DNA from: Paracoccaceae bacterium
Lineage (GTDB): Bacteria > Pseudomonadota > Alphaproteobacteria > Rhodobacterales > Rhodobacteraceae
Direction: 5' to 3'
DNA: 64,000 nt
NCBI GenBank assembly: GCA_014872875.1
Contig: WKFI01000010.1
Location: forward strand, 62,001-126,000
Shown: piece by piece, positions 1 through 8,435 of the stretch
How the letters are laid out: the number at the start of each line of letters is the position of its first letter
Numbering within the stretch: position 1 is the first letter of the stretch
Translations under genes and position numbers: made by a program
Notes under the pieces: generated by a model
Told to the model about the DNA's origin: nothing
Database searches by the model: none
The model's input: the letters and a program-made list of their open reading frames with translations, nothing else

Positions 1-1
1 T

Positions 2-352
2 AGATACGCGGCACATGGCGTCCGCTCGGTCAGTCACGAGCTTATCGAGGCCGGACAGGTCTCGGGCTGCACACGCTGGCAACTGCTGCGCCATGTGCGC
101 CTGCCCATGGCCCTGCCAGAGATCCTTCTGGGCATCAACCAGACCATCATGCTGGCCCTATCGATGCTGGTGATTACCGCTCTGGTCGGCACCCGTGACC
201 TTGGACAGGAGGTCTACATCGCCTTGACCAAGGCTGACACTGGCCGGGGTCTGGTGGCGGGTCTGGCCATCGCCTTCATCGCCATCATCGCCGACCGGCT
301 GGTCAATGCCGGGGCCAAAGGTGCCCGTATCAGATTTGGATTGGAGAGCTGA
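2..352 (+). CDS. proW: Glycine betaine/proline-type ABC transporter permease, C-terminal part
   Basis: The reading frame is open from base 2, so the gene begins before the window and only about 116 C-terminal residues are visible. They contain the cytoplasmic EAA-type coupling loop (E-A-G-Q-V-S-G-C-T followed by R-L-P-M-A-L-P) that contacts the ATPase, then two hydrophobic segments, the first including ALSMLVITALVG. This arrangement is typical of ProW/OpuAB permeases that import glycine betaine, proline betaine or choline together with an ATPase and a periplasmic binding protein. The stop codon lies one base before the next start, so it shares an operon with a choline-kinase-like protein and a dimethylglycine dehydrogenase-like protein, which supports a methylated-amine substrate. 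The exact ligand cannot be read from this fragment. Confidence 0.8.
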   Translation, partial: RYAAHGVRSVSHELIEAGQVSGCTRWQLLRHVRLPMALPEILLGINQTIMLALSMLVITALVGTRDLGQEVYIALTKADTGRGLVAGLAIAFIAIIADRLVNAGAKGARIRFGLES

Positions 353-353
353 G

Positions 354-1235
354 ATGACCGACACCGATCTAATGACTCGCATCCGCGCCCTGCCGATCTG
401 GCAGGGAGAGCTCGAAGCCAGTCCGCTGACCGGCGGTATTACCAATGTGAACTACAAGGTGACGGACGGATCCGGGTCCTATGTGGTGCGGGTGGGCGAC
501 GACATCCCATTGCATCAGGTGATGCGCTTCAACGAACTGGCCGCAAACCGTGCCGCTCACGCCGCCGGTTTGTCGCCCGCGGTGATCCATGCCTCTGGCG
601 ATCTGACAGTGTTGCAGTTCATCGAAAGCCGCACCCTGACCGAAGCGGATGTGCGCGACCCGGCGCTCCTGCCCCGCGTTCTGGACCTTGTGAAGCGCTG
701 CCATGTCGAAGTGCCTAAACACCTGCGTGGTCCGTCCCTGGTGTTTTGGGTTTTCCACGTCATCCGCGATTATGGCGCAACGCTTCTGGAGCGTGGATCG
801 AGCCACAGCGCGTCGATCCCCGACCTGATCGAGACGGGCAACCGCCTGGAGCAACAAGCTGGTCCTTATGACATGGTTTTTGGCCATAACGACCTGCTCT
901 GCGGCAACTTTCTGGATGATGGTAACCGGCTCTGGCTGATCGATTTCGACTATGCCGGGTTCAATTCGCCCCTCTTTGATCTGGGTGGACTGGCGTCGAA
1001 CAATGGGCTGTCGCAAGCCCAGGAAGAACTGATGCTCGAAAGCTATTTCGAAGCCCCGGTAACCGACGATTTGAGACATCGCTATGCGGCGATGAAATGT
1101 GCCTCTCTCCTGCGTGAAACCATGTGGAGCATGGTTTCTGAGATCACCTCCGACATCGACTTCGATTACGCGGGTTACACCGCCGAAAACCTCGCGCGGT
1201 TCCGCGCCTCCCTCAACGACTTTGAAAACACCTGA
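354..1235 (+). CDS. Choline/ethanolamine kinase-like phosphotransferase (APH fold)
   Basis: A 293-residue protein of the aminoglycoside phosphotransferase/choline kinase superfamily. The catalytic-loop signature is present as GHNDLLCGNFL, with the metal-binding IDFDYAG about ten residues later, as in choline kinases, so an ATP-dependent kinase acting on a small alcohol is likely. The ATG at 354 is preferred over an in-frame start at 306 because it sits directly after the permease stop codon, whereas the longer form would overlap the permease by 47 bases. The next gene follows after 8 bases. Known: relatives near betaine transporters in Rhodobacterales are annotated as choline kinase-like or generic phosphotransferases. 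Inference: it phosphorylates the imported amino alcohol or a derivative. The substrate is not determinable from sequence. Confidence 0.75.
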   Translation: MTDTDLMTRIRALPIWQGELEASPLTGGITNVNYKVTDGSGSYVVRVGDDIPLHQVMRFNELAANRAAHAAGLSPAVIHASGDLTVLQFIESRTLTEADVRDPALLPRVLDLVKRCHVEVPKHLRGPSLVFWVFHVIRDYGATLLERGSSHSASIPDLIETGNRLEQQAGPYDMVFGHNDLLCGNFLDDGNRLWLIDFDYAGFNSPLFDLGGLASNNGLSQAQEELMLESYFEAPVTDDLRHRYAAMKCASLLRETMWSMVSEITSDIDFDYAGYTAENLARFRASLNDFENT

Positions 1236-1243
1236 GGTCTGAC

Positions 1244-3688
1244 ATGACTGAACTCCCCTCCACAGCCAAAGCGGTCATCATCGGCGGCGGCATCATCGGT
1301 TGCTCGACCGCCTATCACCTGGCAAAGCTGGGCTGGACCGACACTGTCCTGCTGGAACGCAAGAAACTGACTTCGGGCACCACGTTCCATGCGGCAGGGC
1401 TGGTGGGCCAGTTGCGGTCCAACGCCAATATCACCCAGTTGCTGGGTTATTCGGTGGATCTGTACAAAAAGCTCGAGGAAGAAACCGGCCTCGGTACCGG
1501 GTGGAAAATGAACGGCGGCCTGCGGTTGGCCTGTAACGAAGAACGCTGGACCGAGGTGAAGCGGCAGGCGACCACGGCGCATTCATTTGGCCTGGACATG
1601 CAGTTACTGACCCCGAAAGAGGCACAGGAATTGTGGCCGTTGATGGATATCAGCGACGTCATCGGCGCGGCCTTTTTGCCCACCGATGGACAGGCGAACC
1701 CGTCGGACATAACCCAGGCGCTGGCCAAGGGCGCGCGGATGGCGGGCGCGAAGATCTTTGAAGACACCAAGGTCACAGATCTTGAGATCGAAAACGGCAA
1801 GATCCGCGCGGTGATCACCGAACATGGTCGCATCGAATGCGAAAAGGTCATCGTTTGCGCCGGTCAGTGGACCCGTGACTTCGCTGCCAAATTCGGCGTG
1901 AACGTGCCTCTGGTACCGATGGAGCACCAGTATATGGTTACCGAACCCTTTGGTGTTCCCGGCGACCTGCCCACCCTGCGCGACCCCGACCGTCTGACCT
2001 ATTACAAGGAGGAAGTTGGCGGTCTGGTCATGGGCGGCTATGAACCGAACCCGATCCCCTGGGCCGTGAACGGCATCCCCCAAGGCTTCCACTACACCCT
2101 GCTCGACAGCAATTTCGACCATTTCGAACAGATCATGGAGCTGTCCCTGGGCCGCGTCCCGGCGCTGGAAAACGCGGGCATCAAAACGCTGACCAACGGG
2201 CCGGAAAGCTTCACGCCCGATGGCAACTTCATCGTTGGCGAAGCGCCCGAGCTGAAGAACTTCTTTGTCGGAGCGGGCTTCAACGCCTTCGGCATCGCTT
2301 CGGGTGGCGGTGCAGGCATGGTGCTGGCGGAATGGGCCGCCAAGGGGGAGCCGCCCTTTGACCTTTGGTCCGCCGACATCCGCCGCTTTGGCCGCCCGCA
2401 TTTTGACACCGACTGGGTTCGCACCCGCACGGTCGAAGCCTATGGCAAACATTACACCATGGCCTGGCCGCACGAAGAACATGACAGCGGTCGCCCCTGC
2501 CGCAAGTCGCCACTCTACGATACGCTCAAGGATCAGGGCGCCTGCTTTGGTGAGAAACTGGGATGGGAGCGTCCGAACTGGTACGCGGATGCATCGCTGG
2601 GCGAAACGCCCAAGGACGAATACAGCTTTGGCCGCCAGAACTGGTTCGCCGCCGTGGGGCGGGAACACAAGGCGGCACGCGAAGCAGCCGTCCTGTTCGA
2701 CCAGACCTCATTCGCGAAGTTCGCGCTGAAAGGTCCGGATGCATTGGCCGCGATGAACTGGATCTGCGCCAATGACGTGGACAAGCCCGTCAGCGCGCTG
2801 GTCTATACCCAGATGCTGAACGACAAGGGCGGGATCGAGTGCGACCTGACCGTGGGCCGTGTCGCGCATGACGAATTCTACATCGTCACCGGCACCGGCT
2901 ATGCGACCCATGACTTCGACTGGATCAGCCGCAACATCCCCGACGGAATGAACTGTCAGCTGTTTGATATCACGTCTTCGAACGCAGTTCTGTCCCTGAT
3001 GGGCCCCAAAGCCCGTGACATCCTCGCGGCAGTCACCCGCGACGATGTGTCGAATGAAGGTTTCAAGTTCGGCACCATCCGCACCATCGGCATCGCCGGT
3101 TGCCCGGTTCAGGCCCTGCGCGTCACTTACGTGGGCGAACTCGGTTGGGAGCTGCACCTGCCGGTCGAATACGCCCAGACTGTCTATGCCGCCCTGATGG
3201 AGGCCGGCGCGCCGCATGGGCTGATCAACGCCGGATACCGCGCCATCGAATCCCTGCGTCTGGAAAAGGGGTATCGCGCCTGGGGGTCCGACATCGGCGC
3301 CGATCACACCCCGTTCGAAAGCGGCCTGGGCTGGGCGGTCAAGCTGCGCAAGAACATCGCGTTCAAGGGGCGCGAGGCCGCCGCCGCCCAAAAGGAAAAC
3401 GGCGTTAAGAAGATGCTCGCATGCTTCACCGTGGACCCGGATGTCGTGCTGCTGGGCCGGGAAACGATCTATCGCAACGGCGAACGGGTCGGCTGGCTGA
3501 CCTCGGGCGGTTATGGCCACACGGTTGGTCAGTCAATCGGCTATGGCTATGTGCGTAACCCGGATGGCGTTGACGCAGATTATGTGATGGGCGGGGATTA
3601 TGAACTGGAAGTCGCGACCGAGCGGGTTTCAGCCAAGATCCATCTGCAACCGCTATATGATCCCTCAATGGCACGTGTGAAGGCCTGA
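1244..3688 (+). CDS. FAD-dependent dimethylglycine/sarcosine dehydrogenase-like protein (DAO + GCV_T), paralogue 1
   Basis: An 814-residue two-part flavoprotein. The N-terminal half is a DAO-type oxidoreductase with the dinucleotide motif GGGIIG (residues 14-19) and TTFHAAGL, whose His49 aligns with the histidine that carries covalent FAD in mammalian dimethylglycine dehydrogenase. The C-terminal half from about residue 430 is an aminomethyltransferase (GcvT) fold of the kind that binds tetrahydrofolate, including YVGELGWELH. Such proteins oxidatively remove N-methyl groups and pass the one-carbon unit to folate. It closes the operon with a betaine-type permease and a kinase-like gene, and a hairpin follows the stop codon. 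Two further paralogues lie at 22.1-26.9 kb. Which N-methyl amine it uses is not known; dimethylglycine or sarcosine are the default guesses. Confidence 0.85.
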   Translation: MTELPSTAKAVIIGGGIIGCSTAYHLAKLGWTDTVLLERKKLTSGTTFHAAGLVGQLRSNANITQLLGYSVDLYKKLEEETGLGTGWKMNGGLRLACNEERWTEVKRQATTAHSFGLDMQLLTPKEAQELWPLMDISDVIGAAFLPTDGQANPSDITQALAKGARMAGAKIFEDTKVTDLEIENGKIRAVITEHGRIECEKVIVCAGQWTRDFAAKFGVNVPLVPMEHQYMVTEPFGVPGDLPTLRDPDRLTYYKEEVGGLVMGGYEPNPIPWAVNGIPQGFHYTLLDSNFDHFEQIMELSLGRVPALENAGIKTLTNGPESFTPDGNFIVGEAPELKNFFVGAGFNAFGIASGGGAGMVLAEWAAKGEPPFDLWSADIRRFGRPHFDTDWVRTRTVEAYGKHYTMAWPHEEHDSGRPCRKSPLYDTLKDQGACFGEKLGWERPNWYADASLGETPKDEYSFGRQNWFAAVGREHKAAREAAVLFDQTSFAKFALKGPDALAAMNWICANDVDKPVSALVYTQMLNDKGGIECDLTVGRVAHDEFYIVTGTGYATHDFDWISRNIPDGMNCQLFDITSSNAVLSLMGPKARDILAAVTRDDVSNEGFKFGTIRTIGIAGCPVQALRVTYVGELGWELHLPVEYAQTVYAALMEAGAPHGLINAGYRAIESLRLEKGYRAWGSDIGADHTPFESGLGWAVKLRKNIAFKGREAAAAQKENGVKKMLACFTVDPDVVLLGRETIYRNGERVGWLTSGGYGHTVGQSIGYGYVRNPDGVDADYVMGGDYELEVATERVSAKIHLQPLYDPSMARVKA

Positions 3689-3709
3689 GTTCTCCCAACC
3701 CAAACTTGG

Positions 3710-3737
3710 CCGGCCCTACCCTGGGCCGGTCGTTTTC
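3710..3737 (+). terminator. Hairpin terminator after the first dehydrogenase gene
   Basis: Arms CCGGCCC (3710-3716) and GGGCCGG (3723-3729) with a six-base loop, followed by a T-rich run (3733-3737). It lies just after the stop codon at 3688 and before the convergent PrpD-family gene, so it probably ends the left operon. Confidence 0.6.
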
Positions 3738-3757
3738 TTCAACATTGCAGATTGTTG

Positions 3758-5116
3758 TTACGATCCGGGATTACAGCACAAATCCAAAAGATGCTGCAAA
3801 TCTCCTGCTGACAAATTGTCGAAACGACCTGACAGGTCCTCGATTTCATCGGCGCGAGTGCGGCCCAGAACCGGGTCGGCCAACAAGTGGAACTTGTCCG
3901 AAATCTGCCGGTCGCTGAGCGGGTGATCCACGTCCCCACGCGGTGTGCGGGGTGTGTCTTCGATGCGGCGGCCATCTTTCAGGACCAGGCTGACCTGCGC
4001 CCAGCGTTTGTCGGCACTGATCCGGGTCATTTCCGGATCGTCAATCAGTCGGGTTGCCCGGCTGACCCGCAGGATGTCGGGGTCTTGCAGCGCCGCTGGC
4101 GTCAGCTCCTCAATGCCCACCTGCCCGCGCACGATCATCGCGGCGACCGGAAACGCAATCGCATATGCAAAATCATCCTGTGTCTGCGGCTCGTGTCCGG
4201 CCAAACGGGTGGCATAGTGGAAGGTCCGGATTTCAACCGCTTCAATCTGGTCATGGGTCAGCGCGTTGTCACGCATCATGTCATGCACCGCGTCCAGAGA
4301 CGGGTGCGCCCAACGGCAACAGGGGTAAGCCTTGTAATGGGTATGCTCGACCAGACGCCAGCCTTGCCCCAGATCAGTCCAGAACTCAGCAGCTTCATCG
4401 CCCTCGCAGGTCAGGGCCGGAGCGCCGGTGAACCCTTCCATCGCCAAGTAGGCCGCGGTCACACCCGATGGCGCGCCCCATCCGACACCGTCGCGCACCA
4501 TCGACGGGTGATCGATGCAGCGCATCATCTGGCTGCGAGGACCATGATATTCGCCAATCCCGGCAGCATGCCGGATCTGTTCCGCACTGCCGCCCAGCAG
4601 CCTCGTACCGGCAGCAGCCACGCCCACCGCCGTCCATGCACCGGAAGTATGGTAGTCCGCGCATGTGGCATGCTGAGCCAGACCCGCGCGATAAGAGACC
4701 TCATAGGCCACCGCCAGCAGTTCGGCAAAACGGCGGCCGTCGATTCCTTCCGCCGCCGCTTGGGTCATGGCGATCAGCGCCGGGAAGATGGCGGATCCGG
4801 CATGCCCCTTGCACGGGGTCGTGCCGTCATGAGCGTCAATGCTGTCGATGGTGAAGGCCCCCGCCATTGCCGCCCCGACCGGGCTGACACTGCGCCCGTC
4901 CATTAGCATACGCGCCTCGCCTGCCCCCCCGGTCCCAAATATCATCGGGGCTACCTTACGGGAAATCGCGGACAGTTCGGTGGTAGAGCCAATCGCGGCC
5001 ACCCCCATCGTGTCGGTGAAGCTGCGGCGCAGCGTTTCCAGAACAGTCGTTGGCAGGTCTTCGTATCGCAGATTGGCGGCAAAGCGGGCAAAGTCTATGG
5101 CTTGGGCGCTGGACAT
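3758..5116 (-). CDS. MmgE/PrpD family protein
   Basis: A 452-residue protein of the MmgE/PrpD family, whose best known members are 2-methylcitrate dehydratase (PrpD) and cis-aconitate decarboxylase. Family-like stretches include the N-terminal helical part with TLRRSFTDTMGVAAIGS, the DAHDGTTPCKGHAGSAIFPA segment and the YKAYPCCRWAHPSLDA segment. The length is normal for the family. The start is supported by AGGAG about nine bases upstream of ATG. There is no prpB, prpC or acnD nearby, so a methylcitrate role is not supported by context; other members act on varied hydroxy- or carboxylic acids. It is transcribed away from the aminotransferase at 5290, with which it shares a 173-base divergent promoter region. 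The substrate is unknown. Confidence 0.8.
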   Translation of the reverse strand: MSSAQAIDFARFAANLRYEDLPTTVLETLRRSFTDTMGVAAIGSTTELSAISRKVAPMIFGTGGAGEARMLMDGRSVSPVGAAMAGAFTIDSIDAHDGTTPCKGHAGSAIFPALIAMTQAAAEGIDGRRFAELLAVAYEVSYRAGLAQHATCADYHTSGAWTAVGVAAAGTRLLGGSAEQIRHAAGIGEYHGPRSQMMRCIDHPSMVRDGVGWGAPSGVTAAYLAMEGFTGAPALTCEGDEAAEFWTDLGQGWRLVEHTHYKAYPCCRWAHPSLDAVHDMMRDNALTHDQIEAVEIRTFHYATRLAGHEPQTQDDFAYAIAFPVAAMIVRGQVGIEELTPAALQDPDILRVSRATRLIDDPEMTRISADKRWAQVSLVLKDGRRIEDTPRTPRGDVDHPLSDRQISDKFHLLADPVLGRTRADEIEDLSGRFDNLSAGDLQHLLDLCCNPGS

Positions 5117-5289
5117 GTCCTGAAACTCCTGGATCTTTGGTCAGTCTCTCGCTCAGGAAACGCCGCCTGCCGCCCGACTGCAATCGTGTTTGCGACATGT
5201 TTCTGTTGTCTGTTGGCAGCGCTGAAAAACGTAGATATCCAGTTCCAGAACAGGATCTTTCTCTTAAACACGGGAAACAGGGTGCAGTC
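5117..5289. promoter_or_regulatory. Divergent intergenic region between the PrpD-like and aminotransferase genes
   Basis: This 173-base stretch must hold the promoters for both flanking genes. I see no clear palindromic operator. The short string GGATCTTT occurs twice, near 5131 and 5254, but it is too short to mean much. Confidence 0.35.
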
Positions 5290-6471
5290 ATGAAAACAGC
5301 CGAAATCACCAATCGCCTGGCCGGTCTGGGTGGCGCAAAATGGGATGTGCATTTTCGGGGACGCGAGCTGAGTGAACAGGGGCGCGACATCATTGAGCTA
5401 ACGATCGGCGAACCTGACGTGCCGACGCCAGATGAAATGATCCAGTCCAGTATTAAAGCCCTCGACACAGGACGAACCGGCTACTCCAACGGGCGCGGTG
5501 AAATGGGGCTGCGCCAGGCCTTGGCCGCATTCTATTCCGAGCGGCGGGGACGCCCTTTCACTCCCAATCAGGTCCTGTGCCTACCCGGAACGCAAACAGC
5601 ACTCTACGCCGCCATGCTGGCCGTGGCTGAAGCCGGGGACGAGGTACTGGTAGGCGACCCGATGTATGCAACCTATGAAGGTGTGATCCGGGCCAGCGGC
5701 GCGACGCCCGTGCACGTGCCTTTGCGACCCGAACACGGGTTCCGGATGCAGGCGAAAGATCTGGAAGCGCTGATTACACCGCGTAGTCGAGCACTGTTGC
5801 TGAACTCCCCGCACAACCCGACCGGCGCAGTTCTGTCCATGGATGAAATCGAGGCCATTGCCGAGCTTGCATTGAAGCATGACCTTTGGATCATCTCGGA
5901 CGAGGTTTATGAAGAGCTGGTCTTTGATGGGGCCACCTTTGCATCACCGTTGAGTCTTCCGCAGATTTCGGATCGAACGGTCGCGGTGTCGTCGATTTCG
6001 AAATCGCACGCGGCCCCGGGGTTTCGCAGTGGTTGGTGCGTGGGATCGGAAGCCTTCTGCGATGCGCTGTTGCCGCTGGCCGAAACCATGCTTTTTGGCA
6101 ACCAGCCGTTCATCGCAGACATGACGGCTGAGGCGGTTCAGTCCGGCTCCCCCGTGGCAGCGGGCATGAGAAAGCGATTTCAAGCGCGTGCACAATTGCT
6201 GAAGGAGCGCCTCGAAGCCGAAACCCGCCTGACCGTATCGATGCCGCAAGCGGGCATGTTTGCATTGGTCAACGTCTCCGGTTTGGGTCTGGACGGCGAC
6301 GCCTATGCGCTGGACCTCCTGGGATCAGCCGATGTCTCGGTCATGCCGGGATCATCTTTCGGGACCGAACTGCGGGATTGGGTGCGGGTCGCACTGACTG
6401 TCGAGGATGACATTTTCGCTGCGGCCTGTGATCGTATCGTGGCCCATGCACAGGCCAAAGCCCCGGAGTGA
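5290..6471 (+). CDS. Pyridoxal-phosphate aminotransferase, class I/II
   Basis: A 393-residue fold-type I aminotransferase. The start at 5290 (MKTAEITNRLAG) is chosen because the conserved family sequence begins there; the 80 codons upstream belong to the noncoding divergent region. Visible family features are the substrate-loop ELTIGEPDVPTPDEM, the cofactor contact NSPHNPTGAV, the DEVYEEL segment, the Schiff-base lysine in SSISKSHAAPGFR and the arginine that binds the substrate carboxylate in GFRSGW. Members transfer amino groups between an amino acid and a 2-oxo acid; aspartate, alanine or aromatic substrates are possible. It stands as a single gene between the PrpD-like gene and a sulfatase, so context does not fix the substrate. 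Confidence 0.85.
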   Translation: MKTAEITNRLAGLGGAKWDVHFRGRELSEQGRDIIELTIGEPDVPTPDEMIQSSIKALDTGRTGYSNGRGEMGLRQALAAFYSERRGRPFTPNQVLCLPGTQTALYAAMLAVAEAGDEVLVGDPMYATYEGVIRASGATPVHVPLRPEHGFRMQAKDLEALITPRSRALLLNSPHNPTGAVLSMDEIEAIAELALKHDLWIISDEVYEELVFDGATFASPLSLPQISDRTVAVSSISKSHAAPGFRSGWCVGSEAFCDALLPLAETMLFGNQPFIADMTAEAVQSGSPVAAGMRKRFQARAQLLKERLEAETRLTVSMPQAGMFALVNVSGLGLDGDAYALDLLGSADVSVMPGSSFGTELRDWVRVALTVEDDIFAAACDRIVAHAQAKAPE

Positions 6472-6613
6472 TCCTGAATACTTCGATTGGTGGCCGCAGC
6501 CTGTTTGAACACTGTGTCACTCCCGCGTCACGCGCCTTGAAGGGCGCTTGGCGCGGGATCTCGAAATCGTGTGACCCAACGAGTTTCGGTGCATTTTTGG
6601 GCTGAGCGAAGAC

Positions 6614-6648
6614 ACTCCAGTTACTTAACATGGAAATTAAACTGGAGT
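6614..6648. promoter_or_regulatory. Operator-like inverted repeat upstream of the first sulfatase
   Basis: A perfect 9-base inverted repeat, ACTCCAGTT (6614-6622) and AACTGGAGT (6640-6648), separated by 17 AT-rich bases. It ends 56 bases before the sulfatase ATG in a 233-base gap that otherwise shows only a weak GCGCC/GGCGC hairpin (6532-6547) after the aminotransferase. The arm spacing of 26 bases between starts fits a dimeric regulator reading successive helical turns. The regulator is unknown. Confidence 0.45.
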
Positions 6649-6704
6649 TAAAGGCGCCCTTGGCCTAGTCTGCCGGAAACACCTGACTGTCGGCGGAGGG
6701 CCCA

Positions 6705-8390
6705 ATGGCAAACCCCAAGAACATCCTTTTTGTCATGTTCGACCAACTGCGCTGGGATTATCTCAGCTGCTATGGGCACGAGCATTTGCACACACCTAAC
6801 ATCGACCGGTTGGCCTCGATGGGGGTGCGCTTCAATCGCGCTTATATCCAGTCACCAATCTGCGGCAGTTCGCGGATGTCGACCTATACCGGACGCTACG
6901 TGCATTCCCATGGGGCCACCGGCAACGGGGTTCCACTGAAAGTCGGCGAAATGACCATGGGGGATCACCTGCGGGCCGCCGGCATGGGGTGCTGGCTGGT
7001 TGGAAAAACCCACATGCGCGCCGATGCAGAAGGCATGAAGCGGCTGGGTCTGGAACCCGACAGTCTGATCGGTGTGCGGGTGGCGGAATGCGGCTTTGAC
7101 GTGTTCGAACGGGATGACGGCATGCTGCCCGAAGGCCCGGATGGTTCCTACGACCCGGACGGGGCCAAGGAATACAACAAACATCTCAAGGCCAAAGGGT
7201 ATGAGAGCGACAATCCTTGGCATGACTTTGCCAACTCCGGGTTGGACGAGGACGGTAATGTGCTGTCGGGCTGGTTCCTGAAGAACTCGGCCTTTGCGGC
7301 CAATATCGACGAGCCCGACAGCGAAACGCCGTATCTGACCGGTCGCGGCATGGATTTCATCAAACAGGCGCAAGACCCGTGGTGCTGTCACCTGAGTTAC
7401 ATCAAACCACACTGGCCTTACATCGTGCCGGAACCCTATGCGTCGATGTTTGGTCCGGAACATATTCAGCCTGTGAACCGGTCGGACGCCGAACGTCAAC
7501 ACGCCCATCCGGTGTTCAAGGCCTTCATGGATACACGCGTCGGGCAGTCGTTTTCGCGTCAAGAAGTGCGGGATGCCGTAATTCCGGCTTATATGGGGCT
7601 GATCAAGCAGAGTGACGATCAGATGGGCCGCCTGTTCGATTGGCTTGAGGAAACCGGACGGATGCAGGATACGATGATTGTCCTGACCTCGGATCACGGT
7701 GATTTTCTGGGCGATCACTGGATGGGGGAAAAGACCTTCTTCCAAGATGCCTCGACCAAGGTTCCGCTGATCATCTATGACCCATCACCCGAAGCCGATG
7801 CCACGCGCGGCTCAGTCTGTGATGCACTGGTTGAATGCATTGATCTGGCCCCGACTTTTGTTGATGTGGCTGGCGCGGATGTCCCGGACCACATTCTGGA
7901 AGGCGAAAGCCTGTTACCGATTCTGCGGGGCCAAACAACCGAGACGCACCGCGACTTTGTCATGTGTGAATACGATTATTCGGCTTCACCGATTGCAGAT
8001 CGGTTGGGGGTGTCTGTCGAGGATGCCAACATCTATATGGTCGCCACAAAACGATGGAAACTGATCCACTGTCTGGGTGGGTATCGACCAATGCTGTTCG
8101 ATCTGGAAAACGACCCTAAGGAATTGGTGGATCTTGGCGACAGCGCGGACCACGAAGACGTGATATCCCAGATGTTCGACCATCTGCGCAATTGGGCCAC
8201 CCGAAACAGCCAACGCCAGACCATGTCCAAGGCACAGATGACAGCTTTGCGGCGCGGTTCGGACAAAGGGATCGTGATCGGAGCCTATGAAGAAGGCGAC
8301 ATGTCGGAACGCGCCACGGTTAAGTACCGAAATAGGACCGCACCACACTGGTCCAAGCGCCACGGCAATCCAGCAGGTTCAAAGAGCTGA
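6705..8390 (+). CDS. Sulfatase / phosphonate monoester hydrolase family enzyme (1)
   Basis: A 561-residue alkaline-phosphatase-fold sulfohydrolase. Metal ligands are visible near the N-terminus (FVMFDQLR), in the SDHGDFLGDH motif and in the lysine/histidine segments VGKTHM and EKTFF. The cysteine normally turned into formylglycine is Cys53 in PICGSSR. The usual signature is C-x-(P/A)-x-R; here the third position is Ser, which is unusual. The enzyme should hydrolyse a sulfate or phosphonate/phosphate ester. No signal peptide is seen, so it probably acts in the cytoplasm on an imported ester. It is alone on this strand behind a palindromic operator candidate and converges with the metallo-beta-lactamase gene. 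Choline-sulfatase activity is possible but not shown. Confidence 0.8.
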   Translation: MANPKNILFVMFDQLRWDYLSCYGHEHLHTPNIDRLASMGVRFNRAYIQSPICGSSRMSTYTGRYVHSHGATGNGVPLKVGEMTMGDHLRAAGMGCWLVGKTHMRADAEGMKRLGLEPDSLIGVRVAECGFDVFERDDGMLPEGPDGSYDPDGAKEYNKHLKAKGYESDNPWHDFANSGLDEDGNVLSGWFLKNSAFAANIDEPDSETPYLTGRGMDFIKQAQDPWCCHLSYIKPHWPYIVPEPYASMFGPEHIQPVNRSDAERQHAHPVFKAFMDTRVGQSFSRQEVRDAVIPAYMGLIKQSDDQMGRLFDWLEETGRMQDTMIVLTSDHGDFLGDHWMGEKTFFQDASTKVPLIIYDPSPEADATRGSVCDALVECIDLAPTFVDVAGADVPDHILEGESLLPILRGQTTETHRDFVMCEYDYSASPIADRLGVSVEDANIYMVATKRWKLIHCLGGYRPMLFDLENDPKELVDLGDSADHEDVISQMFDHLRNWATRNSQRQTMSKAQMTALRRGSDKGIVIGAYEEGDMSERATVKYRNRTAPHWSKRHGNPAGSKS

Positions 8391-8406
8391 TACGATTGTC
8401 AGATGG

Positions 8407-8426
8407 GGCGCCGGTAAAGCGGCGCC
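8407..8426. terminator. Hairpin between two convergent genes
   Basis: GGCGCC (8407-8412) and GGCGCC (8421-8426) can pair around an 8-base loop in the 45-base gap between convergent genes. There is no strong T-run, so a bidirectional terminator is only plausible. Confidence 0.35.
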
Positions 8427-8435
8427 ACCGGTGTT

